A DNA stretch of 23,024 bases from Peptococcaceae bacterium (GTDB lineage: Bacteria > Bacillota > DSM-12270 > Thermacetogeniales > Thermacetogeniaceae). Below are positions 15,965-21,116 of the stretch, one piece after another; positions within the stretch are counted from its first letter, which is position 1, and each line of letters begins with the position of its first letter. Below the pieces are notes generated by a model that had not been told where the DNA came from, searched no databases, and worked only from the letters and a program-made list of their open reading frames with translations. Position numbers and translations under genes: made by a program. The DNA lies in contig PKYJ01000042.1 of the NCBI GenBank assembly GCA_003132605.1, forward strand, positions 1-23,024, in the 5' to 3' direction.

Positions 15965-16201
15965 ATGTTCACAAGATTGGGGCAAGCTCTCGGGCCCTGG
16001 GGTTTGCTTGCGGTAGGCGTTGTAGTCGGCGTCGCGGCATCTCCGCCGCTCCGCAAGTGCGCACGCCGCCTCGCAGTCCAGGCTACACGTGGTGTCCTCA
16101 GCATTGCGGACGAGGCCAAGAAACTCACGGATGATGTCAAGAAGGCCGCCTGTGGGGCTAAGGGCGACCTGAACAAACTAGTCGAAGAAGCAAGAACCTG
16201 A
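15965..16201 (+). CDS. single-span small protein, DUF5132-like, divergent from the ATPase gene
   Basis: A 78-residue protein. One hydrophobic span (about 11-28, PWGLLAVGVVVGVAA) is followed by SPPLRKCARRLAVQATRG and a Lys/Asp/Glu-rich helix (ADEAKKLTDDVKKA) with a second Cys. The layout, a span followed by a short basic hinge and an amphipathic helix, matches the 121-residue protein encoded on the other side of the ATPase, although the sequences are only distantly alike. An AGGAAAGGA stretch lies before the ATG and a good promoter 59 bases upstream. It is transcribed away from the ATPase and probably serves the same membrane system. Function unknown. Confidence 0.65.
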   Translation: MFTRLGQALGPWGLLAVGVVVGVAASPPLRKCARRLAVQATRGVLSIADEAKKLTDDVKKAACGAKGDLNKLVEEART

Positions 16202-16614
16202 ATGCGGATGCGAACGTCAACTAATATCTGTGACAGATTTTTATAATCTAGTACAATGTCCCCTGAGTCGCGAGGATTACGAGGATAAAATGATGAATCA
16301 GGGCCATATTAGAATACGCTCTCTAACTTAACAGCAGCTTTGGGTACTGGAAACTGTTCGTTACAGATCAACACCAGAACAAACGTACTAAAAGTATGCG
16401 CATACCGACAAAGCGCCTAGAAATCACGGGCGTATTTGTTTCTGTGGGCGATTCCCCTCGGAGAAATCGAAGATCGCATCCAGGGACTCATCGGTGAATA
16501 GTCCTGCCCATACATGGAAAGGGGAGGCCGTTTTCAGCCTCCTAGCAGTCGCTCTCGTCCCGACATCACCCAGACTGAATGCGAATCCAAGCCGCGGCCC
16601 CGCTCACGAAAACC
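16202..16614. other. gene-free stretch with possible decayed sequence
   Basis: No intact gene is supported. It starts with the second copy of the 17-bp repeat and a small palindrome (ATCTGTGACAGAT followed by TTTTTATA, a weak terminator candidate for the 78-residue protein gene). A short frame near 16425-16500 (LFLWAIPLGEIEDRIQGLIG, then a stop) looks protein-like but has no start. The stretch may be remains of an excised element. Confidence 0.35.
16209..16225 (+). repeat. 17-bp dispersed repeat, copy 2
   Basis: Identical to 143-159 in the same orientation, eight bases after the stop codon of the 78-residue protein gene. Confidence 0.6.
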
Positions 16615-16643
16615 TTATCATAGGATAAAAAGTAGGATATAAT
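16615..16643 (+). promoter_or_regulatory. promoter of the Phd-Doc operon
   Basis: A perfect TATAAT (16638-16643) is preceded after 17 bases by TTATCA (16615-16620, four of six matches). Transcription would start inside the palindrome at 16645-16663. Confidence 0.75.
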
Positions 16644-16644
16644 G

Positions 16645-16663
16645 ATTGTAGAAAATCTACAAT
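16645..16663. promoter_or_regulatory. operator palindrome of the Phd-Doc operon
   Basis: ATTGTAG-AAAAT-CTACAAT is a perfect seven-base inverted repeat with a five-base spacer. It begins one base after the -10 box, covers the expected transcription start and ends 14 bases before the antitoxin start. The position fits autorepression by a Phd-type antitoxin, as known for this family; binding itself is inferred. Confidence 0.65.
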
Positions 16664-16677
16664 GGAGGTTGGTGGGT

Positions 16678-16917
16678 ATGCTGGTGCCAACGGATTGCAT
16701 TGTAAGTATCACCGAGGCCAATCAGAACTTTTCCAAGGTGGCCCGGTTGGTGGATGAGCGCAGCCAAGTGGTTGTTATGAAAAACAACAAACCCAAATAT
16801 CTGGTCATCGACCTGGAGCAGTATGAGAAAGAACAGGCTGCAAGGAAAGAGTTCGATAGGTTGGCCGACAAGATCCTGGTGGAACGAATTCAGTTGTTTA
16901 GGAAGCTGGCAGAATGA
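16678..16917 (+). CDS. phd: Phd/YefM family antitoxin
   Basis: A 79-residue antitoxin. The N-terminal part (IVSITEANQNFSKVARLVDE, then VVVMKNNKPKYLVIDLEQYE) is the Phd/YefM dimerisation and DNA-binding fold. The C-terminal charged helix (AARKEFDRLADKILVERIQL) is the part that normally covers the toxin. The frame opens at 16642, but ATG 16678 is preferred: GGAGG lies ten bases before it, whereas the upstream start falls at the promoter's -10 box. Its stop overlaps the toxin start (ATGA). The promoter and operator palindrome immediately upstream suggest autoregulation, strengthened by the toxin as in P1 phd-doc. Confidence 0.9.
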   Translation: MLVPTDCIVSITEANQNFSKVARLVDERSQVVVMKNNKPKYLVIDLEQYEKEQAARKEFDRLADKILVERIQLFRKLAE

Positions 16918-17330
16918 TACGCTATCTGACGGCTCAAGAAGTGATCTTCTTGCACGATAAAGCGCTGGCAGCGACGGGCGGTATTCAGGGCATAGTCAAT
17001 GTCGGCTTGCTGGAATCTGCCGTGGAGAATGCCAAGGCAACCTTCGAGGGGCAGGACCTGTTTCCCGATCTGGAGAGCAAGTGTGCTGCCACCGTCTTCA
17101 GCCTGATCCAGAACCATCCCTTCGCCGATGGCAATAAGCGCACCGGCGCCTACGTGTTGCTAATGATGCTGGAGCTCAACGAGCGACGTCGGGCCGCGCT
17201 GGATGCCGAGGTGGAAAGGGTAATCATGGCGGTAGCCGGCGGCGCCATGACCAGGGATGAGTTGGATAACTGGCTGAGGCTGGTTTTGACACCGGCGCTG
17301 GAGAGTGAGACCCTCAAGTGTGAGCGGTAA
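16914..17330 (+). CDS. doc: Doc-type Fic-fold toxin
   Basis: A 138-residue toxin of the Doc branch of the Fic superfamily. In P1 Doc the enzyme phosphorylates elongation factor Tu and stops translation. The catalytic motif reads HPFADGNKR (His68 to Arg76), complete and with Gly73 as in Fic proteins rather than Ala as in P1 Doc. Other family marks are the start YLTAQEVIFLHD, GLLESAVENA, and the helix LESKCAATVFSLIQNH leading into the motif. Length is normal (P1 Doc 126). It overlaps the antitoxin stop by four bases, giving coupled translation. All catalytic residues are present, so the module is probably active. The exact target is inferred from the family. Confidence 0.92.
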   Translation: MIRYLTAQEVIFLHDKALAATGGIQGIVNVGLLESAVENAKATFEGQDLFPDLESKCAATVFSLIQNHPFADGNKRTGAYVLLMMLELNERRRAALDAEVERVIMAVAGGAMTRDELDNWLRLVLTPALESETLKCER

Positions 17331-17388
17331 AATAAAAGGGACGATTTCCGGCCAAAGAGATGAGTTGTAATCTCCACCTAAGCCCCTG

Positions 17389-17712
17389 CTATGAATGAAC
17401 TACTTGGTAGCTTTGTTTTCCTCTCATATACTTCTTTAAAGCATCATAAAAGTTTTCTCTGCTGCCTGCCATAATTATTACTATGACTTCTCCTTGTTGA
17501 TTTTCTCCTAAAGTATATGCTATTTCATAATTTACATTATCGTAGTCTACATCATAGCAATATATTCCATCCAAATCTCCTTTTTTCACTTGTCCCGCAT
17601 CAGGATTTTCTCTGATAAGTTTTATGGCATCTTCATATATTTTCTTTAAATGCTTGTCTTTTATTTTTTTTAGATACCTTTCAGCAGCTAGTAAAAAATC
17701 AATTGGGAGCAT
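17389..17712 (-). CDS. RelE/ParE-type toxin
   Basis: A 107-residue protein with the RelE/ParE layout: two Lys-rich helices (FLLAAERYLKKIKDKHLKKI and DAIKLIRENPDAG), then a beta sheet (DGIYCYDVDYDNVNYEIAYTL, VIVIIMAGSREN) and a terminal FYDALKKY helix. The GSRENFY segment matches the family's conserved end. RelE members cleave ribosome-bound mRNA and ParE members poison gyrase; which applies cannot be decided here. The ATG is two bases after the antitoxin stop, with CTGGAGG seven bases upstream. The coding sequence is clearly AT-rich compared with the chromosome around it, a sign of transfer. It is convergent with the Phd-Doc operon, leaving only 58 bases between them. Confidence 0.82.
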   Translation of the reverse strand: MLPIDFLLAAERYLKKIKDKHLKKIYEDAIKLIRENPDAGQVKKGDLDGIYCYDVDYDNVNYEIAYTLGENQQGEVIVIIMAGSRENFYDALKKYMRGKQSYQVVHS

Positions 17713-17714
17713 TT

Positions 17715-18131
17715 CTAGTCCTCCAGGTCCGAAAATATTTCCTTAAGTTTTTCATCTCCGGACCCTTCAAGCTTGCTTGCTATTAACCTAGCTTCTTCTA
17801 GCATTTTTTCAATGGCAGGTTGAACCTGAGCATGCATTTTTTTAAATTGCTCTACTAGCTTCTGACCTTCATAACCTTGTCTTACAAGATCCTCTAAGAT
17901 TACTTCTGCAAACTCGGTGTCTTTGGGCACTGGTCGGATAATTATCATTGTTGAATTAGGCATTATGCATTCAACTTCATCACGTATGTTGAGCTTATTA
18001 AAAAAATCAGCAGGAATAGTTATTTGCCTTTTCTTTGAAACACTTATTCTCTTAGTCCTCACGTGTCCAGAATCCAAAATATCACCTATCCTTGTTTTCT
18101 TAGGTACACGTTCCAAAGTATTTACCGACAT
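17715..18131 (-). CDS. AbrB/MazE-type antitoxin
   Basis: A 138-residue protein. The swapped-hairpin AbrB (SpoVT/MazE-like) DNA-binding domain spans about 26-68, with KRISVSKKRQITIPADFFNK as its core strand-turn. A long acidic and helical C-terminus (VEQFKKMHAQVQPAIEKMLE onwards) presumably wraps the toxin. It is the first gene of the pair: ATG 18131 has AAAGGAG eight bases before it, and an extended -10 promoter lies 80 bases upstream with a triple 8-bp repeat between. RelE-type toxins are more often paired with RHH, HTH or Phd antitoxins, so the AbrB partner is notable. AT-rich like the toxin gene. Confidence 0.85.
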   Translation of the reverse strand: MSVNTLERVPKKTRIGDILDSGHVRTKRISVSKKRQITIPADFFNKLNIRDEVECIMPNSTMIIIRPVPKDTEFAEVILEDLVRQGYEGQKLVEQFKKMHAQVQPAIEKMLEEARLIASKLEGSGDEKLKEIFSDLED

Positions 18132-18180
18132 ATTATATGCTCCTTTCTAAAAATAATGCTTAGATTCTTTGAAGTTAAGA

Positions 18181-18204
18181 TTTCTTGGTTTCTTGGTTTC
18201 TTGG
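18181..18204. repeat. three 8-bp direct repeats in the leader of the AbrB-RelE operon
   Basis: TTTCTTGG (CCAAGAAA on the coding strand) occurs three times without gaps, immediately downstream of the -10 box and thus at and after the transcription start. It may be a cooperative operator for the AbrB-type antitoxin, or simple slippage. Confidence 0.8.
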
Positions 18205-18206
18205 TT

Positions 18207-18235
18207 ATTATACCATAGGTTAATATTCTTTGAAA
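18207..18235 (-). promoter_or_regulatory. extended -10 promoter of the AbrB-RelE operon
   Basis: On the minus strand TGGTATAAT gives a perfect TATAAT (18207-18212) with a TGN extension. The -35 position, 17 bases upstream, reads TTTCAA (weak), as is usual for extended -10 promoters. Confidence 0.7.
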
Positions 18236-18299
18236 GAGCCATTTAAAAAACTTTTTGTATCTACACCGCCACCTGTATTGCTGGTCGTGGCCCATTTTG

Positions 18300-18836
18300 G
18301 TAGCCCAGCAGTCGTTCAAGGCACCAATGGCACCGAAGGCGGCGAAAGAATTTATGCTCCCAAAACAGAGCCTGAACCAACGCCGGGTGATAGCCTACAA
18401 GACCAGGTACCTGCCGGTCGATGTAATCATCGAGCAGATACTGGCCACCAGACTTGATGCCAAGACCCATGATATGGACGCCGTGCTCTCTGCCTACAAG
18501 TCCCGCCACTGGGTGGAGGACCGGTTCCGCAATACTAAGAGCACCCTGAAGATCAGGCCGGTGTTCCTGCAGAATGACGATCGGATCGGGTCGCTCGTCC
18601 TTGTCACTGTCATCGCCCTGACCGTTTATACCCTGATCGAGTAGGTCTGCCAGCAAGAAAGGCTTGCCAGTTCGGCCAGGCAGGCGCTCTTCATGTTCCG
18701 ATTGCCGTTGATCGTCAGGCTGACGATCAACGGTCAGTCAATACAGCAGATCGGCAACATTCAGCCCTTCATGCATGAGATTCTTGATGCCTTGAATGTC
18801 AGACCGCTGGAGATTGATGACATGAATACCGGGTAA
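18300..18836 (+). pseudogene. C-terminal relic of a DDE transposase (IS4/IS1634-like)
   Basis: The recognisable part runs from LPKQSLNQRRVIAYKTRYLP through ATRLDAKTHDMDAVLSAYKS to RHWVEDRFRNTKSTLKIRPV, the terminal block of IS1634-type DDE transposases; the Glu of WVEDRF would be the third catalytic residue. The two Asp-bearing blocks are absent because sequence left of about 18250 belongs to the toxin-antitoxin promoter. A TAG at 18642 interrupts the frame, which then continues protein-like (VCQQERLASSARQALFMF) to TAA 18836. No start or ribosome binding site fits. This is a truncated, inactive copy. The family name is from the motif pattern, so moderately sure. Confidence 0.7.
18705..18733. 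repeat. perfect 13-bp inverted repeat inside the transposase relic
   Basis: CCGTTGATCGTCA and its reverse complement are separated by GGC. The stem is strong, but no T-tract follows. The reading frame runs through it. It may have arisen by template switching, or act as a hairpin; no function is clear. Confidence 0.75.
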
Positions 18837-18971
18837 AGTGACCTAATCACAGATTTTTAAAAACATTTTATCGAAGCCTGGATAGGCTTTCCGCTAGTGC
18901 GGAAAATGGGGACAGAAGCTTTGTGAACAAACTTCAGGCTCTTTCGCCTACAGTTTTATTTTCAATCAGCA

Positions 18972-19205
18972 TTAGTTGTTTTCCTGCACTACATCCTGTA
19001 AATAGCGCGTGATCCGATCCCGATTCGCATCGAGACTGGAGAACAGTTTCTCACATACGTCGCTGAAGCGGGCCAGCACCTTACGGTTGATGGATTCCTG
19101 ATCCTCGAAAACGCCAAGCGAGCGGTGCGGTAAACCCCGTTTCTCGAACTGTAAAAGGGCGATGGTTGTGTCACGAGCTCGGTCGTCATTGGGCAGCGCT
19201 CGCAA
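18972..19205 (-). pseudogene. C-terminal fragment of an unidentified gene
   Basis: The frame encodes up to 77 residues, charged and helical (FSDVCEKLFSSLDANRDRIT, then RYLQDVVQENN and a stop), with ordinary protein composition. I do not recognise the family. Its upstream end runs straight into the insertion-sequence-type repeat that begins near 19197, and the potential ATG or GTG codons there have no ribosome binding site. The likeliest reading is the tail of a longer gene cut off by the mobile element. It could also be a small intact gene; I consider that less likely. Confidence 0.4.
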
Positions 19206-19264
19206 TCAAGGTGGCACAAAACTCGCTACGCTCGCAATCAAGGTGGCCAAGTCATAGGTCGCTC
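19197..19264 (+). repeat. insertion-sequence end fragment, copy 1 (43-bp repeat plus a half copy)
   Basis: 19222-19264 (starting CTCGCTACGCTCGCAATCAA) recurs at 20689-20734 with only a three-base insertion. A 19-base part of it (CGCTCGCAATCAAGGTGGC) is also present at 19197-19215, so it is repeated locally 32 bases apart. 66 bases after it comes TGAGCAGTTAC (19330-19340), which matches the element end at 20852. In copy 2 a related motif lies 67 bases after the repeat. Family of the element not determined. Confidence 0.75.
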
Positions 19265-19389
19265 ATCGGGATCAGCAAGCCAACTACCGGGTACCATCCA
19301 TCTGCCTTAAACCTTGCGATGGACTACCATGAGCAGTTACAAAATACTTGAAAAAGCGTTCGGCATGCCCCATGTATATCCGTCCTTAC

Positions 19390-20070
19390 CTACTCGTCAT
19401 AGCTACCACCGGCATAGGCGCAAACGCCGACCCGGGGCGAGTTGACAACCGGGAGCAGCATCTCCTCGCCACATTCATGCTCCTTGGCACAATCGTCGCA
19501 GAGCCACCCGGTATCGTCGTAGATGCATTCGCAGCATACGTTTGTCGCCGGTTTGCCGCAACAAGAACATTGAATATCGGGTTGATGGTTGCGCGCCAGC
19601 AGTTTGACGCTTCTTTTTCTTTTCTTTCCGTAATATTCCGAAACGACCTTTAATTTCAGACTCGTGGTACTGCCAAAGTCATATTCATACTTGAACTGCG
19701 TACCTACTTCAAGGATTTTCTCCAGCCTGATATTCATGCTCTTATCCCCGAGTGATCTGTCAGGACTCGAAGAAAAGTATTGTCCGTTTATCTCGAATGC
19801 ACTCAAATGCCCGCAGCACTCCAGCCATATGTCACGCAAAAAGCCATCCAACGCATCAAGGGTTGAGCCTACAAATATGTCCATATAAATCCAATATTTC
19901 GGATCGTGTAATCCTTGCACAGCGAAGCAGTAATATTTTCCCGATTTGTCATTGTCCTCTGCCACACATTCCCCGGATATCACCCTGCATTTGTCAAGAT
20001 GCTTTTTGATCATTCTCTTGCTGACGGTCTCACCGCACAGCAGACACTTGCCATCGCTTGTTTCAGCCAT
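19390..20070 (-). CDS. pRiA4b ORF-3-like protein with zinc-binding ends
   Basis: A 226-residue protein. It starts with a likely C2HC zinc finger (Cys9, Cys12, His24, Cys28: CLLCGETVSKRMIKKHLDKC). The core is the plasmid pRiA4b ORF-3 domain, recognised by FLRDIWLECCGHLSAFEING and EVGTQFKYEYDFGSTTSLKL. The C-terminus has many Cys (CSCCGKPATNVCCECIYDDT, CDDC) and probably binds zinc again. The family is found as a passenger in IS1096-like elements and plasmids, and its function is unknown. The frame opens at 20127; ATG 20070 is preferred, with GGGGGAGGG nine bases before it. It sits between two repeats of an insertion-sequence end, as part of a small mobile segment. Confidence 0.85.
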   Translation of the reverse strand: MAETSDGKCLLCGETVSKRMIKKHLDKCRVISGECVAEDNDKSGKYYCFAVQGLHDPKYWIYMDIFVGSTLDALDGFLRDIWLECCGHLSAFEINGQYFSSSPDRSLGDKSMNIRLEKILEVGTQFKYEYDFGSTTSLKLKVVSEYYGKKRKRSVKLLARNHQPDIQCSCCGKPATNVCCECIYDDTGWLCDDCAKEHECGEEMLLPVVNSPRVGVCAYAGGSYDE

Positions 20071-20149
20071 ATCCTGAACCCTCCCCCACTGATATCTGGC
20101 ATAGAATTTTTGCGCACCCGCCACCATCTAAATTTCCAGCGTTTTCAGG

Positions 20150-20293
20150 TTAATAAAGCTGAAGATCCGCTGTTTGCCTTTTTCCAGGTTTGACACCTGT
20201 CTGATCCTTGAGCAGGTAGAGGGCGCCGATTTCGCCCAAATGCTCTATTTTGATTGCAAAAACAATATCCCCGGCCGTTCGCTTGCCGGCCAT
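20150..20293 (-). CDS. possible 47-aa protein
   Basis: An ATG preceded by GAAGGATGG opens a frame starting MAGKRTAGDIVFAIKIEHLG and continuing with GALYLLKDQTGVKPGKRQ to a stop, giving 47 residues of plausible mixed composition. It follows the 79-residue protein gene by 14 bases and lies 79 bases upstream of the pRiA4b-like gene on the same strand, so it could be the middle gene of a three-gene unit. I do not recognise it. It could also be a decayed remnant of a longer gene. The ribosome binding site is moderate, and there is no homology evidence. Confidence 0.35.
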   Translation of the reverse strand: MAGKRTAGDIVFAIKIEHLGEIGALYLLKDQTGVKPGKRQTADLQLY

Positions 20294-20307
20294 CTTCACA
20301 CCATCCT

Positions 20308-20547
20308 TCAATCGCCAAGGTTCTCCCGGGCCCTTTTTCTCAGCGCCTTTTCTTGCCGTTTCTGATATATCTCCCGGATCCAAACAGCTACCGGGGCCTT
20401 CCACGGTTCGCTTTTGCTGGGGATGTTTTTGATCAGATTTCTCGGATTCAATCCCATCTCTCTGGCCATTTTCACTGTTTCCACGTTCAGTCGGCATTTC
20501 TTCTTAGCTTCGTCCCATTCTGCATCCCTTTTTTCTCTGCCTGTCAT
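20308..20547 (-). CDS. small conserved-looking hypothetical protein, 79 aa
   Basis: A 79-residue, Lys/Arg/Glu-rich soluble protein: MTGREKRDAEWDEAKKKCRL, NVETVKMAREMGLNPRNLIK, NIPSKSEPWKAPVAVWIREI, then a basic tail. The central part (VKMAREMGLNPRNLIKNIPS) looks like a short helix-turn-helix followed by a loop, and I recall similar hypothetical proteins in Firmicutes, without known function. ATG 20547 has AAAGGA eight bases before it, a good ribosome binding site. It leads a minus-strand group with the possible 47-residue gene and the pRiA4b-like gene, inside the segment between the two insertion-sequence end repeats. Confidence 0.6.
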   Translation of the reverse strand: MTGREKRDAEWDEAKKKCRLNVETVKMAREMGLNPRNLIKNIPSKSEPWKAPVAVWIREIYQKRQEKALRKRARENLGD

Positions 20548-20601
20548 CCAATTATCCTTTCCAGGTAAGATATCGAATTATTTCATCCTGGAGCATTATC
20601 G

Positions 20602-20864
20602 GTAACTGCTCAGGTTGCGTCCGAGCACGGTGGTTAGTCGGCTAGCTGATTCCACCCCACCCAGCGGGTACCCGGGGTGCCCACAAAGCTCGCTACGCTC
20701 GCAATCAAGGTGGCCAAATTGTCATAGGTCGCTCGCCGGAATTCAGCCAGCCGATTGCGATAGATTTGCATCCTTTGAAAACAAAGCTTTGTGAGAACTG
20801 CCCTGAGTAGTCACCCTGGTTGTACCTAAAACTCTGTAAGTTTGTTAGTAGCCTGAGCAGTTAC
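20602..20864. mobile_element. internally deleted insertion sequence (MITE-like), 263 bp, with 13-bp terminal inverted repeats
   Basis: The left end GTAACTGCTCAGG (20602-20614) and right end CCTGAGCAGTTAC (20852-20864) are perfect inverted repeats. Inside are the 43-bp repeat and a variant end motif CCTGAGTAGTCAC (20802-20814). The right boundary is independently supported: coding sequence of the broken gene at 20826-20999 is protein-like up to exactly 20865 and random-looking within the element. No transposase frame and no clear target duplication are visible, so one flank has been rearranged. The family is not assigned. Confidence 0.6.
20689..20734 (+). repeat. 43-bp insertion-sequence repeat, copy 2
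   Basis: Matches 19222-19264 throughout except for a three-base insertion (ATT) in the middle, in the same orientation. The two copies bracket the 1.4-kb passenger segment with the pRiA4b-like gene. Confidence 0.85.
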
Positions 20865-20999
20865 TGTAAGGCTAAATAACTCATCCAAGGCACGCTTGGC
20901 AGCATCCTGCTCCCATATACCTGCAGGAGTTGCCTCTGGTGTTGATACTTCATTTGGGTTGTCGTCGAATAACGAAAGTTGTTGTGCGTAATCTTTCAT
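20826..20999 (-). pseudogene. N-terminal stub of a larger gene, cut by the insertion sequence
   Basis: ATG 20999, with GGGAGGG 11-15 bases before it, opens a 57-codon frame. The first 45 residues (MKDYAQQLSLFDDNPNEVST, then GIWEQDAAKRALDELFSLT) read like the start of a family I remember as ImmA/IrrE-type or ArdC-like proteins of mobile regions, in which ALDELFSLT continues into a Tyr/Arg-rich helix. Instead, at codon 46 the frame enters the insertion-sequence end and stops after VTAQATNKLTEF. QLSLF matches the beta-clamp-binding consensus. It lies 117 bases downstream of the BrxL-like gene on the same strand and was probably in its operon. Family assignment is tentative; the truncation is well supported. 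Confidence 0.55.
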
Positions 21000-21116
21000 G
21001 CTCAACTATCCCTCCCCCGCGCGGGTGAGTGTTCGCTCCATAGGTGACCTCAGCAAAGCAGTGGCTATTTTATAAATCTCCTTTACCAATAGCCTCAGGT
21101 CGTGTGCTGTATACGT

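Noticed and set aside
18181..18204. Iteron-type replication origin
   Set aside because: Only three 8-bp units, in a toxin-antitoxin leader, with no replication initiator gene nearby.
20150..20497. 115-codon minus-strand frame
   Set aside because: The upstream two thirds overlap the better supported 79-residue gene in another frame. Only the last 47 codons, from ATG 20293, are kept as a possible gene.
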